Counted from the first letter of the stretch, positions 8,450-17,940 are shown. The stretch: 64,000 bases of DNA from Adlercreutzia rubneri (GCF_009755265.1 NZ_WPOO01000007.1:1-64000); one strand, 5' to 3'. The notes: a model not told the origin generated them from the sequence alone. Program-made: numbers and translations.

Positions 8450-8482
8450 ACAATTGCGCGGATTTCGGAAATCCTTCGACAA

Positions 8483-8624
8483 ATGCCAGTTCGACCCCGT
8501 AATGGCCGATGGGCGCTGAGGCTCTCTGCCATAACTGCCTTCAAGTGGCAGAAAAATGCCAGTTGAGGGCAGTTATGGCAGAGGGGAAAATCCGAGGCTT
8601 GCCATTTCGGGGTCGAAGTGGCAT
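8483..8624. repeat. Foldback element B: nested long inverted repeat
   Basis: The outer arms 8483-8506 and 8601-8624 match over 24 bp with two mismatches (core CGACCCCG/CGGGGTCG). The middle arms 8524-8539 and 8568-8583 match perfectly over 16 bp (CTCTGCCATAACTGCC). The inner arms 8542-8550 and 8557-8565 pair CAAGTGGCA with TGCCAGTTG. The whole 142 bp can form one long hairpin between the convergent antiporter and MFS genes. It is far longer than a normal terminator and lacks a T-run. Confidence 0.85.
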
Positions 8625-8672
8625 CCCCCTCTCGCTTCCGCGAAAAAGCAAGGTAGGAGTCTCGCCTCGTCG

Positions 8673-9929
8673 CTATCCTTCATCCAATGCGCGCACGGAT
8701 TTGGGGAGGTACAGCACGAGGCCGAGGGCCAGGCAGGCGAGGCCGTCTACGATGAAGAAGGGAGCGACGCCCATGGCCTCGGCGGCCACGCCGCCGATCG
8801 CGATGCCGATCGGAGTGGCGAGCCCCATGGCGGCGGTGAGCAGGCCCATGGCGCGGCCCATCTTATCGTCGGGCACGTTGCGCTGGGTGAGCGTCATGGT
8901 GGGGCCGTTGAACCAGGCGCAGGCTACGGCCATGACGGCGACGAGAACGATGAAGGCTGGGAAGGCGTCGGGCGGCAAAAACCCGCAGGCTGCCGTGGCC
9001 GCGCCCACGATGACGGCCGCCACGGCGATGAGCCCCGCCAGGCGCTTGCCGCCGCCCCAGGCGATGAGGACGCCCGAACCCACGAGCATGCCCACCCCGA
9101 AGGCCGCCTCGGCCAGAGACGCCGCATAGCCGTCGCCGCCGAAATGCTGATAGGTCATGAGCGGGAACACCGCCGACAGCGGCCCGAAGATCATCATGCC
9201 GACGGTGACGCCGCCGATCAACAGCACGAGCCCGCGCGTCTTCGCAATGGCGCGCCAGCCATCGCGCAGGTTCGCCAGTACGTGCTGACCTTCGGCCGTC
9301 GCATCCACCACCGTGGGAATCTTCGCCAGGGCCAGGCCGAGGATGGCCACGCAGGCTCCGGCGAAATCGAGGAACATCACCGAGGAGAAGCCGAGGGTGG
9401 TGTACAAGAAGATGCCGAAGGCCGGCGCTCCGATGGAGGCCACCGAGCCCAAAAGCTGATCCAAGGTGTTGATGCGCAACAGATGCTTGTCGGGCACGAG
9501 CATGGGCATGGCCGCCATCATGGCCGGACTGTGGAAGGCCTGGCCCACGGCGCGCGCGATGCACACGGCGAGCAGCAAGGGGATGGACACGTCGCCGGCC
9601 AAAATGAACACGCCCGCCACCAGCGAGATAACGCCCACAGCGCCGTCGGCCGCAATCATGATGAGCTTGCGGTTGTGCTTGTCGGCCACGATGCCGCCGA
9701 AGGGCGAGATGAGCCCCACGGGCAGCATGACGGCGATGTTCATGGCCGCCAGCATAAGCGCGCTGCCGGTGCTCTCGGTGACATACCACACCACCGCATA
9801 GCCGGCAGCGTAGCTCGTTATCATAGAGGCGGCCTGCCCGGCCCAAATGAACGCGATGATGGCGAGCCAATTCTTCGGCAGCGGCAGCCCGGCGGCACTC
9901 AAAGACGTGGCGTCGTGCAGTTCCGCCAT
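8673..9929 (-). CDS. MFS transporter (MFS_3 / enterobactin-exporter-like)
   Basis: About 418 residues from the chosen ATG at 9929 (MAELHDATSL); an earlier in-frame ATG at 9980 would add 17 unlikely residues. Roughly 12 hydrophobic segments are visible. The motif after TM2-3, GGIVADKHNRKLIMI, is the MFS signature A region (G-x3-D-x2-x-R-K/R). Likely a drug or small-molecule exporter in the plasma membrane; the substrate is unknown. It is transcribed divergently from thioredoxin, with about 150 bp shared upstream region, and convergently to the antiporter. Confidence 0.85.
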   Translation of the reverse strand: MAELHDATSLSAAGLPLPKNWLAIIAFIWAGQAASMITSYAAGYAVVWYVTESTGSALMLAAMNIAVMLPVGLISPFGGIVADKHNRKLIMIAADGAVGVISLVAGVFILAGDVSIPLLLAVCIARAVGQAFHSPAMMAAMPMLVPDKHLLRINTLDQLLGSVASIGAPAFGIFLYTTLGFSSVMFLDFAGACVAILGLALAKIPTVVDATAEGQHVLANLRDGWRAIAKTRGLVLLIGGVTVGMMIFGPLSAVFPLMTYQHFGGDGYAASLAEAAFGVGMLVGSGVLIAWGGGKRLAGLIAVAAVIVGAATAACGFLPPDAFPAFIVLVAVMAVACAWFNGPTMTLTQRNVPDDKMGRAMGLLTAAMGLATPIGIAIGGVAAEAMGVAPFFIVDGLACLALGLVLYLPKSVRALDEG

Positions 9930-10079
9930 CGAAACACCCAACCTAGGTCGATTCCAATGTCGCCCAGTGTAAGAGAGCATTTTATGCTTGTCAATCCGAC
10001 TACGATGCGCGAAGGATCCGAGCGATGGAGTTCTCGCTCGCTATACTGGGCTCAGTGCAAAGCGGGGAAGGAGCGCGGC

Positions 10080-10409
10080 ATGGTGGAACTGACGAAAGAG
10101 AATTTCGATGCGCAGGTGACCAATGCGGAAGGGATGGTGCTCGTTGATTTCTGGAGTCCGGGCTGCGGTCCGTGCCGAGCCATGGAGTCGGTGCTGGAAG
10201 CAGCGGCCGCGCGGCATCCTGAGGTGCGCTTTGCGAAGTTGAACGCGGCGGACTATCCCGACATAGCCTGGGCCTTCAAGGTGGTGAGCGTGCCCACCCT
10301 CGTGCTCTTTCGCGGCGGCGTGCCCGTGGACGACATCGTCGGCGCGGTGCCCGCCCAGCGCATCGAGGAGCTATTGGTTGAGAGCGGGCGCGAAGGGAGA
10401 GGAGCCTGA
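10080..10409 (+). CDS. trxA: Thioredoxin
   Basis: 109 residues with the thioredoxin fold and the CGPC active site in WSPGCGPCRAM. The usual second Trp (WCGPC) is replaced by Gly (GCGPC). The cis-Pro loop VSVPTLVLF is present. It reduces protein disulfides in the cytoplasm; no signal peptide is seen. ATG 10080 follows GGGGAAGGAGCGCGGC, a good ribosome site. The stop codon overlaps the start of the DUF2252 gene by one base (TGATG), so the pair is translationally coupled. A TATACT box upstream (about 10040) is a possible -10. Confidence 0.92.
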   Translation: MVELTKENFDAQVTNAEGMVLVDFWSPGCGPCRAMESVLEAAAARHPEVRFAKLNAADYPDIAWAFKVVSVPTLVLFRGGVPVDDIVGAVPAQRIEELLVESGREGRGA

Positions 10410-11899
10410 TGGGCAAAAAGGCAGAGGCGCTCCACAAATCGCTAACCGGGCAAGGGCTGGCGAGCCGCGCGACGGGCTCCTCGCTCGTGCACAAGGTGGC
10501 GAGCCGCCAGGTGAAGACCCGGGAAGCGCCCGTTCGAGGGCCTGAATACGAGGCGTCCCAGCAAAAGGGGCAGGCCTGTCGACAAAAGCTGCCTCGCAGC
10601 GATCTGGGAAAATGGGAGGTACGTCCAGGCCGCAGCGAGGCGGTCGACCTCATCTTCCAGCAGGATGCCGATCGCCTGTCCTTCCTGGTGCCTGAGCGGC
10701 ACCGCCGCATGGCGGCCTCGCCGTTCGCCTTCTTTCGCGGCGCGGCCCTTCCCATGGCCGCTGATTTGTCCACGCTGCCCACCACGGGGCTTTTGGTGCA
10801 GGCGTGTGGCGACGCGCACATCGCGAACTTCGGCGGCTACCGCTCCCCGGAATCGCACCTCGTGTTCGACTTGAACGATTTCGACGAAACCGCCCGCGGC
10901 CATTGGGAATGGGACGTGGAGCGCTTGGTGGCCAGCGTCGCCATTTGCGGGCGCACGCGCGGCTTCGGTGACAAATGGTGCCGCGAGGCCGTGCGTCTGG
11001 CGGCCCAGAGCTACCGGGAGTCCCTGGCGTTCTTCGCCACGCAGGGATCCTTCGATGTGTGGCGGGCCTACCTCGATGTGGCCGAGGTACTTCAGGGACT
11101 TGCCGACAAGGTGTCCAAGGCCGATCGGCGCCAGGTGGCCGACGATTTGGAGCGGGCATTCTCCAAGACCAACGAGCGAGCCTTCGAGAAACTGGTGCAC
11201 ATGGAAGACGGCGAGCCGCAGATGGTCTACGACCCGCCGGACATCGTGCCCCTCAGCCATTTTCTCTCCCTGGACAACCAGCGGCGCGTCCGACGCAGCC
11301 TGGTGCGTATGCTCGATGACTATCGCGCGACGGTGAGGCCGCCCTACCAGGAGCTGCTGAAGAACTACCGGTTCATCGGTGCGGCGCAGAAGGTGGTGGG
11401 TGTGGGCAGCGTGGGCACCCGCTGCTGGGTAGCGGCGTTCTCGGGCAATCAGATGGCCGACCCGCTGGTGCTCCAGATAAAGGAGGCGAACGCATCGGTG
11501 CTCGAGCGGTTCTGCGGCCGAAGCCCCTGCCTTTCCCATGGCGAGCGCGTCGTGGCGGGGCAGCGCCTCATGCAGACAACCAGCGGAGTGCTGCTCGGTT
11601 GGACCCATGCCCGGGACGAGCATGGCCGCCGGCGCGACTACTACGTGCGTCAGTTGTGGAATTGGAAGATGTCAGTCGACTTGGACCATGTCAGCGCCGA
11701 TGAGCTGGAGATTTACGGCCAGTTGTGCGCCTGGACGCTCGCCCGCGCCCACGCCCGCACGGGCGAGCGTGTGGCCATGGCCTCCTACCTGGGAACGTCG
11801 GACAAGTTCGATGCGTCCATGGTGTCGTTCGCGCAGAGCTACGCCGATCAGAACGAAGCCGACTACGAGCAGTTCCTGAAGCGCATAACAGTAAGCTGA
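10409..11899 (+). CDS. DUF2252 family protein
   Basis: 496 residues, the usual size for the family. Recognisable segments are the ACGDAHIANFGGYRSPE block and VFDLNDFDE (about residues 130-160), which resemble kinase-fold catalytic elements (H-x-N and D-x-D-F-D), and an RDYYVRQLWNWK segment near the C-terminus. The biochemical role of the family is not established to my knowledge. The gene is coupled to thioredoxin by a one-base overlap, suggesting a redox or stress context, but this is only positional. Confidence 0.85.
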   Translation: MGKKAEALHKSLTGQGLASRATGSSLVHKVASRQVKTREAPVRGPEYEASQQKGQACRQKLPRSDLGKWEVRPGRSEAVDLIFQQDADRLSFLVPERHRRMAASPFAFFRGAALPMAADLSTLPTTGLLVQACGDAHIANFGGYRSPESHLVFDLNDFDETARGHWEWDVERLVASVAICGRTRGFGDKWCREAVRLAAQSYRESLAFFATQGSFDVWRAYLDVAEVLQGLADKVSKADRRQVADDLERAFSKTNERAFEKLVHMEDGEPQMVYDPPDIVPLSHFLSLDNQRRVRRSLVRMLDDYRATVRPPYQELLKNYRFIGAAQKVVGVGSVGTRCWVAAFSGNQMADPLVLQIKEANASVLERFCGRSPCLSHGERVVAGQRLMQTTSGVLLGWTHARDEHGRRRDYYVRQLWNWKMSVDLDHVSADELEIYGQLCAWTLARAHARTGERVAMASYLGTSDKFDASMVSFAQSYADQNEADYEQFLKRITVS

Positions 11900-12118
11900 G
11901 CTCCTGTTTCAAAGCGATAAAGCATATTCCGTGGTGGATGGCCGTTTTGCTTCGGCCGTTCAGTCTGGAAAATTGTTGACAAAACTGCATATCTTCCATC
12001 CGATTTTGCAGGAGCGGCGAAAGGGCAGAGTGCTATCATAGGAACTTACCTCACGAGGATGGCAGCGTGTCTCGTTGCCGCTTCGGGCCTATGAGAGGTT
12101 GAGGAAAAGGAAGGTTTC
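11900..12118. other. Intergenic region with a terminator-like hairpin and a TTGACA box
   Basis: GGCCG-TTTTGCTT-CGGCC at about 11940-11957 forms a short stem after the DUF2252 gene. TTGACA occurs at about 11976, without a convincing -10 at 17 bp. ACGAG and CTCGT flanking a hairpin at about 12053-12075 may form a leader structure ahead of the GGDEF gene; it does not match the c-di-GMP riboswitch consensus I know. Confidence 0.35.
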
Positions 12119-13521
12119 ATGGTGTCTTTGAGCCGCCTCTTTCACAAGACGGACGAACGTGAAAAACCCGCGACCGCTGCGACGGCTCCGGCGGAGCCGG
12201 CCTGCGCGCCGACGGCCAAGGCGACGGTGGCTCCCGTAGAGCTTCCGCAAGAATTTCTCGACAAGTTCCCTGGCGGCATGCTCCGTTACAAGGCCGAGGA
12301 GGCCGGCGCGATCGACCGGGTGAGCTCGGGGCTCGTGCGCCTGTTCGGGTGCTCGGATGCCGAGCAGTTCCGCGCGCTTACGGGCAATACGTTCAAGGGC
12401 ATCGTGCATCCCGACGATTGGGAATGGGTCAGCGCGTCCATCAGCGAGCAGATGGAGCGCAGCGACAGCGACTACGTGCGCTACCGCATCATCCGCGCCG
12501 ATGGCGAGGTGCGCTGGGTGGACGACTGGGGGCATTTGGTGGAAGACGCCTCCGGCACCCGCTGGTTCTACGCAACGATCATGGACGCCACCGAGCGCGT
12601 GCGCGAGAAGGAAGAGCTGCGTCGGGCGAACGAGCGGCTGGAAATTCTCACGGCGCTCTCCAACGACGTGCTCTTCGATATCGAGTGCGGCACGGGCAAA
12701 GCCCACGTGTACGGCGATTTCGAGGGTCGCTTCGGTCGCGCGCCCCAGCAAGAGGATTTCGTGGTGAACCGCCGCTGCCAAAAGCCGTGCGAGCTGGCTA
12801 TTACTTCCCACGACCTGACGCCGCTCATGACACAGATCGGCGAGAACTCACTCGTCGATTTTGAAACCTCGGCGCCCGGTGCCGACGGGGAGCCGGTGTG
12901 GTACCGCTACCAATCGGTGGTCCTCTACGACGAGGAAGGCGGTCCGGTGCGCCATGTCGGCCGGCTGCTGGACACGAGCGAGGCGGCCATGCGCGAGAGC
13001 CAGTTCCGACGCAAGGCCGAGCGCGACAGCCTCACGGGGCTCTACAACCGCGCCGCCGCCCTCGACCGTATCGAGACCGCGCTGCGTACCGAGAACCGCC
13101 CTTGCACGCTCATCGTCGTCGACGTGGACGACTTTAAGGCCGTGAACGACACTTACGGGCATCCCGAGGGCGATTACGTCCTGAAAAAGCTGGCGATCTT
13201 CTTGTCCCAGGTCATGCGCAAGGAGGACATCGTGGCCCGCATTGGGGGCGACGAGTTCCTCATTTTTGCCCCGGGCTTGGCGACCGGTCCTGCCGCCGAG
13301 CGCGTGCTCGAGCATTTGGCTCGCGGGCCCTTCGCCGGCCAGCGGGCCACCGACGAGGTCGTCGACCCGACCTATCACGCGGCGCCCACCATCAGCGTGG
13401 GGCGGCCTGCTGCTTGACGCCGCCGATGCCCTTCGAGGTGCTCTACGCGGCGGCCGACAGCACGCTGTACCAGGTGAAAGAAGCGGGGAAGGCCCAGTAC
13501 CAGTTAACGGTCATCGGCTAG
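12119..13521 (+). pseudogene. PAS-GGDEF diguanylate cyclase with a single-base frameshift near the C-terminus
   Basis: The first frame (12119-13417) encodes a PAS fold (about residues 45-160, ending FYATIMDATERVREKEEL), a second PAS-like region (170-290) and a GGDEF domain with SLTGLYNRAAA, DVDDFKAVNDTYGH and the active-site RIGGDEF. The frame stops abruptly after TISVG. The expected family ending (FEVLYAAADSTLYQVKEAGKA) continues in another frame to the stop at 13519-13521. Adding one G to the GGGG run near 13400 restores a continuous frame. The enzyme would make cyclic di-GMP; without its last helices it is probably inactive or the base is a sequencing error. Start ATG 12119 follows AAAAGGAAGG. 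Confidence 0.85.
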
Positions 13522-13528
13522 CAAGCTT

Positions 13529-14116
13529 CTACCCTGCTTTCTGCAGCAGGGGGCCGTCGCAGCGGACGATGCGGCGCGTGCCTGCGGTGGCCAAAAGGCG
13601 CTCCAGCTCCTCCACCGAGCGCGGGAAGTGGCAGCGGTCGAGGTCGCACTGGTCGAAAAACCGGCGTTCGACCATCGACTGCAGGAACAAGCGAAGCGGG
13701 TCGTAGAACCCGTCGATGTTCAGCAGGAAGCACTCGTGGGGGCCCATATCGAGGCGCACGCGGGTAAAGATTTCCGAGATCTCCTCCAAGGTGCCCACGC
13801 CGCCCGGCAGCGCTACGAATGCATCGCCCAGCTCGATCATCTTCGATTTGCGCTCGCCCATGGTCTCCACGACGATGAGCTCGGTCAGGTCGTGCTGGGC
13901 CACGCCGGCCTCAATGAAGAACTCCGGCTCTACGCCGATGACCGGCGCGCCGCCCTCGATGGCAGCACGGGAGACGGCGCCCATGAGTCCGACGGAGCTG
14001 CCGCCGTAAACGAGGGTGTGGCCGGCGCGGGCGATCCAGGCGCCCAAGTCGTGGGCGGCCTCTTCGAAATGCGGGTTGTCGCCGAAGTTCGACCCGCAGT
14101 ACACGGTGATGTTCAT
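13529..14116 (-). CDS. LOG-family protein (TIGR00730; cytokinin-riboside-monophosphate phosphoribohydrolase-like)
   Basis: About 195 residues from ATG 14116, which has GGAGAGAACC just upstream; earlier in-frame starts lack this. It has the Rossmann-like fold with VYCGSNFGDN at the N-terminus, YGGSSVGLMGAV, and the signature GERKSKM...PGGVGTLEE that carries the catalytic Arg and Glu. Family members hydrolyse nucleoside 5'-monophosphates to the base and ribose phosphate. It converges on the GGDEF gene, with seven bases between the two stop codons, and stands alone. Confidence 0.9.
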   Translation of the reverse strand: MNITVYCGSNFGDNPHFEEAAHDLGAWIARAGHTLVYGGSSVGLMGAVSRAAIEGGAPVIGVEPEFFIEAGVAQHDLTELIVVETMGERKSKMIELGDAFVALPGGVGTLEEISEIFTRVRLDMGPHECFLLNIDGFYDPLRLFLQSMVERRFFDQCDLDRCHFPRSVEELERLLATAGTRRIVRCDGPLLQKAG

Positions 14117-14329
14117 GGTTCTCTCCTCTGCGGTGGGTTTGATCTGTTCGGAGAAAGTCCTCAGCATAGCACCACTATCGTTCGGGAGCAAATGAGTCGA
14201 GGGGAAGGCGCTCCTTACGAGCCGCTATCGCTTCACTTACCTTGTTGTCACCTTTGCTGCACTGCTTGCGCGCGTCCGTTATGCTGGCTTTGCAAGAGGA
14301 GAAGCGCGGAGGCGAGCGAGGAAACCGGC

Positions 14330-15352
14330 ATGAACGCAGTCAAGCATTTTTTGGGAAGCTATAGCGATAACTTCGCTGCGGCATTGGTGCTGTGGCCGGT
14401 GCTTTCGTTCATGTTCACGCTGCCGATTCTGGCCTACCTCTATCATCGTGACGGGCGGCTGCGCTTCGGCACGTTTGTGGGAGCCTACCTCACGGTGCTC
14501 TACGTCTGCGGCCTCGGCTGCTTCACGCTGTACCCGTTGCCCCAAGGAGACGCGGGTCTCGGCATCACCTACGGCGTCGCCCCCAACTTCAACCCGATGA
14601 ACTTCATGAACGATATCGCGAAGGACGGCCTGAAAGCGGTGTTCCAGCTGGCCTTCAACGTAGTGTTCTTCATGCCGCTGGGCTTTATCGCCGGGCGGCT
14701 TTTGCGCCTGCGCTTCCTTCCGTCGGTGCTGCTGGGCCTGGCGGCATCCCTGCTCATCGAGGTGTCCCAGCTCACGGGCCTGTTCGGCATCTACCCCTAC
14801 GCCTACCGCTGCTGCGATGTGGACGACGTGATCACCAACACCCTGGGTGCTGCCCTCGGCTGGGTGTGCGCATGGCTGCTCGGCCGCGTAGTACCTCCAG
14901 GGCAGTTGGCCGATGCAGAGCCGACGGAGCATCCCGGCTTCGTGCGTCGCTGCGTGGCCCTGTGGATCGACCTCGTCATCGTGTGGCTGGTGGCGGTCGT
15001 GCCCTACGGTGCCGTGGCCGTGGGCTTTGAAGTGGCCGGCCAAGCCCCTCCGACGTTCCCTGATATGACGGCGAACCAGATGGCCGCCCTCGTCATCAAC
15101 GGCTTGGCGATCGTCACGCTCGTCGTGGTGGAAGTGGTCATCCCCTGGTTCCACGATGGATCCACCCCGGGCGGCTCGTTCGTGCGCATGACCTTCGAGA
15201 CCCATCCCCGCACGACGGGCTACCGGGTGGTGTTCTACGCGGCGCGCTCGGCCACCCTGGTGCTCGCCTACCTTTGGGTGCCGTGGATGGTGATCATCTT
15301 GCTTGTCTTTTACCTGGTGAAACGGGAAATGCCCTACGACCTCATTCCGTAG
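14330..15352 (+). CDS. VanZ-RDD membrane protein
   Basis: 340 residues. The N-terminal half (about 15-195) is VanZ-like, with FNPMNFMND, FNVVFFMPLGF and DVDDVITNTLGAALG, and four to five membrane segments. The C-terminal half (about 200-335) is an RDD domain with RRCVALWIDLVIVWL and three membrane helices. VanZ domains occur in teicoplanin-resistance proteins and in many uncharacterised envelope proteins; a role in envelope physiology is inferred only. Start ATG 14330 follows GGAGGCGAGCGAGG. The neighbour on its left is transcribed away from it. Confidence 0.85.
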   Translation: MNAVKHFLGSYSDNFAAALVLWPVLSFMFTLPILAYLYHRDGRLRFGTFVGAYLTVLYVCGLGCFTLYPLPQGDAGLGITYGVAPNFNPMNFMNDIAKDGLKAVFQLAFNVVFFMPLGFIAGRLLRLRFLPSVLLGLAASLLIEVSQLTGLFGIYPYAYRCCDVDDVITNTLGAALGWVCAWLLGRVVPPGQLADAEPTEHPGFVRRCVALWIDLVIVWLVAVVPYGAVAVGFEVAGQAPPTFPDMTANQMAALVINGLAIVTLVVVEVVIPWFHDGSTPGGSFVRMTFETHPRTTGYRVVFYAARSATLVLAYLWVPWMVIILLVFYLVKREMPYDLIP

Positions 15353-15399
15353 GGGAGCGTCTTACGCCGTGTGTCAGCCTTCTTGTGGCGGCTAGGCAG

Positions 15400-15570
15400 C
15401 TAGGCGCTTCGCCAGAAATCCTGGATGAGGGCCTGGCGGTTCTCGCATTCCGTTTTCTGCAGAAGGCGGTGCACGTATACCTTCACGGTGCTCGGCGCGA
15501 TAGTGAGCGTCGAGGCGATGTTCTGGTTGTCCTTCCCCTGCAGAATGAGGCGCAGGACCTCGCTCTTCAC
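15400..15570 (-). pseudogene. C-terminal remnant of a LuxR-family regulator
   Basis: The minus strand encodes SEVLRLILQGKDNQNIAS, TIAPSTVKVYVHRLLQKT and ENRQALIQDFW, i.e. almost the whole LuxR-type helix-turn-helix, ending at the stop 15400-15402. Upstream of about 15570 the reading frame continues only as the antisense of the permease fragment. The sensory half, usually a 12-TM domain in this family, is missing. Confidence 0.85.
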
Positions 15571-16465
15571 GGCCGACTTCTGGGGCAACGTGTACGACAA
15601 CGCCGTGGCCGCGGGGCAGTACGGACCCGACGCGGCGCCTCTCGGGGGCGTCGGCACCCAGATCTTCAACTGCATGATCATCATGATGTGGTGCTTCGTC
15701 GGCATCGAGGGCGCCTCGGTCGTGTCCTCCCGCGCCGCCCGCAAGACCGATGTGGGCAAAGCCACGCTCATCGGCTTTATCTGCCTGATGCTCATCTACG
15801 TAGGTGCTTCCGTGCTGCCCTACGGCTACATGTCCTCCGCCGAGGTGGCCGCGCTCGACTATCCCGCGCTCGTCTACGTGTTCTCGTCCATGGCTCCTGG
15901 CTGGGGCGGCCCGTTCATCTCCATCGCTATTATCATCTCCATCCTGGGCTCCTGGCTGTCTTTCACCATCCTGCCCGCCGAGACGACTTCCGAAATGGCC
16001 GACTACAAGCTGCTGCCGGCCTCGTGGGGCAAGCTGAACAGCCACAACGCTCCTTCCATGAGTCTGCTTATCGTGGGCGCGTGCACCCAGGCCTTCCTCA
16101 TCATCCTGCTGTTCTCGGCCGATGCCTACGATTTCGCGTTCTCCATGTGCACCGTGGCCATCGTCATTACCTGGGCCTTCGCTGCTGCCTATCAGGCTAA
16201 GTGGGGCGTGCAGAACAAGAACGGCGTCCAGGCCGCCATCGGTTTCGTGGCCGTGGCCTTCCAGGTGATTGGCGTGCTGTTCAACGGCTGGTCCTTCCTG
16301 CTGCTGACCTGCGTGGGCTACATCCCCGGCTTCTTCATCTACGTGAAAGCCCGCAAGGACTACGGCAACGCCATCACCATGGGCGAGAAGGTGTGCATGG
16401 GCGTCATCTCCGCTCTCGGCGTCCTGTCCCTGGTGCTGCTCGCCATGGGCGTCATCAGCATCTAG
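15571..16465 (+). pseudogene. C-terminal remnant of an APC-family amino-acid permease/antiporter
   Basis: From about 15571 the plus strand encodes the last 298 residues of an APC transporter (DFWGNVYDNAV, then CMIIMMWCFVGIEGASVVSS, and several more membrane segments to LLAMGVISI). It resembles arginine/ornithine-antiporter-like proteins of about 480-500 residues; roughly 200 N-terminal residues with the first membrane helices are absent. The open frame extends artificially leftward to 15425 through the antisense luxR remnant. The intact aminotransferase follows 20 bases later, which suggests a former amino-acid uptake operon. Confidence 0.85.
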
Positions 16466-16485
16466 TCGATAAAGGAGCAAGTTCC

Positions 16486-17607
16486 ATGGACATCAAGACT
16501 ATCGGTGTTGAAGACTGGCTGAACGTGTGGGAGAAGAGCGCGACCTACGACATCGCGCAGTCCACGATCGCCTCTATGACGATGGGGGAGATCCTGCAGC
16601 TGGACGGCCAGGCGGGCGCCACCTTCTATGACCGCCTGAACCAGGAGAAGATGAACTACGGCTGGATCGAGGGCTCGCCGGAGTTCAAGGCCGAGGTGGC
16701 CAAGCTCTATCGCACCGAGATCGACCCGGATTGCATCCTGCAGACCAACGGCACCACAGGCGCGAATTTGATGGCGCTCATGCAGCTGGTAGAGCCGGGC
16801 GACCACGTGATTGCGGAGTACCCCACCTACCAGCCGCTTTACGAGATTCCTCGCACCCTGGGCGCCGAGGTGGAGTATTGGCACCTGCGCGAGGAGAACG
16901 GCTGGAACCCTTCCATCGACGAGCTGAAGGAACTGGTGCGCCCCGATACGAAGCTCATCTGTATCAACAACGCCTCGAACCCGCTCGGCGCGGTGCTCGA
17001 TCGCGAGACGCTGGAGCAGATCGTGGAAATCGCCCAGTCGGTGGGTGCCTACGTGCTCTCCGACGAGGTGTACCTGCCGCTGGAGAACACGGAGAACTTC
17101 TGGTCCATGGCCGACTTGTACGATCGCGCTGTCGTGACCAATTCCATCTCGAAGACCTACTCCGTGCCCGGTGCCCGCATCGGTTGGACGGTGTCGAACC
17201 GCGAGCTGGCCGACAAGTTCCGCGTGTACCGCGACTACACGATGATCTGCTGCGGCGAGTTCAACGACGCGCTGGCCACCTACATTCTGCAGAATCGCGA
17301 GGCCGTGCTCGAGCGCAACCGCGAGATCGTGTTCCGTAATATGGCCATCGCCCAGGAGTGGATCGACAGCGAGCCGCGTGTGACCTGGCAGGCGCCCAAG
17401 GGCGTGTCAGTGGCCTACATCCAGTGGGATATTCCCATGGACGACGAGGAGTTCTGCATCAAGCTGCTGAAGGAAGAGGGCGTGCTGCTCGTGCCCGGCA
17501 ACCGCTTCGAGCTCCCCGGCGGCGCGCGTCTGGGCTACTGCGCGCCCGAACCGGTGCTGCGCGAGGGCCTCGCGCGTCTCGGCCGAGCCCTGCGTCAGTT
17601 CGACTAG
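16486..17607 (+). CDS. Class I/II pyridoxal-phosphate aminotransferase
   Basis: 373 residues, fold-type I. TNGTTGANLM holds the phosphate-binding loop, NNASNPLGAVL the conserved Asn, LSDEVYLPL the Asp that contacts the pyridine ring, and SISKTYSVPGARIGW the Schiff-base Lys (about residue 224). The C-terminal Arg region is GARLGYC. The substrate cannot be set from sequence; the former neighbour, an amino-acid permease, suggests catabolism of an imported amino acid. ATG 16486 is preceded by AAAGGAGCAAG. A strong terminator follows about 110 bp after the stop. Confidence 0.88.
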   Translation: MDIKTIGVEDWLNVWEKSATYDIAQSTIASMTMGEILQLDGQAGATFYDRLNQEKMNYGWIEGSPEFKAEVAKLYRTEIDPDCILQTNGTTGANLMALMQLVEPGDHVIAEYPTYQPLYEIPRTLGAEVEYWHLREENGWNPSIDELKELVRPDTKLICINNASNPLGAVLDRETLEQIVEIAQSVGAYVLSDEVYLPLENTENFWSMADLYDRAVVTNSISKTYSVPGARIGWTVSNRELADKFRVYRDYTMICCGEFNDALATYILQNREAVLERNREIVFRNMAIAQEWIDSEPRVTWQAPKGVSVAYIQWDIPMDDEEFCIKLLKEEGVLLVPGNRFELPGGARLGYCAPEPVLREGLARLGRALRQFD

Positions 17608-17720
17608 CCACCTTTGTGCTCGCCGTGGCTGGTCGGGTCGATGCGGCCAGTGCGCGATGGTCGCCATTTCACTTCCTCCGAAACGTCTGCCTTAACCTTC
17701 GTTTCCGGAGCTGACGATTT

Positions 17721-17749
17721 GGGCCGCCCCTCCTATCTCGGGGCGGTCC
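17721..17749 (+). terminator. Rho-independent terminator after the aminotransferase
   Basis: GGGCCGCCCC (17721-17730) pairs with GGGGCGGTCC (17740-17749), with a 9-nt loop and TTT following. It ends the permease-aminotransferase transcript and directly abuts the left arm of foldback element C. Confidence 0.8.
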
Positions 17750-17752
17750 TTT

Positions 17753-17882
17753 GGGCAAAATAGGGCACTTCTCGTAGTCTTTCGAGCGAAAAGCCGAGAA
17801 ATGCGCAGATGTCACCTGGGGAGACGCTCGGGAAGCGACGAGAAGACCCGCGAGAAATTACGAGAAGTGCCCGGTTTTGCCC
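17753..17882. repeat. Foldback element C
   Basis: Arms 17753-17776 and 17859-17882 pair over 24 bp with two mismatches (GGGCACTTCTCGTA with TACGAGAAGTGCCC). Inside, CGAGAA recurs four times (about 17793, 17839, 17851 and 17861), three of them direct and close together. There is no ORF. It lies between the terminator and the uracil permease leader. Confidence 0.8.
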
Positions 17883-17913
17883 ATTTCAGCGAAAGAGGGG
17901 GCTCTTAACATGA

Positions 17914-17940
17914 GAGCGCCGGGCGGTTTGCGGGGCGCTC
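17914..17940 (+). promoter_or_regulatory. GC-rich hairpin in the uracil permease leader
   Basis: GAGCGCC (17914-17920) can pair with GGCGCTC (17934-17940), followed by GGCCCCTTT. This may be an attenuator-like hairpin in the 5' leader. No PyrR-binding consensus was recognised, so its role is uncertain. Confidence 0.3.

Noticed and set aside
8556..10079. Long plus-strand frame running into thioredoxin
   Set aside because: The region before 10080 is antisense of the MFS gene; the family start and ribosome site are at 10080.
12053..12075. Cyclic di-GMP riboswitch before the GGDEF gene
   Set aside because: The leader lacks the conserved GEMM core as I know it; only a short hairpin is seen.
13628..14329. 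Plus-strand extension upstream of the VanZ-RDD gene
   Set aside because: Antisense to the LOG-family gene; the VanZ domain starts after ATG 14330.
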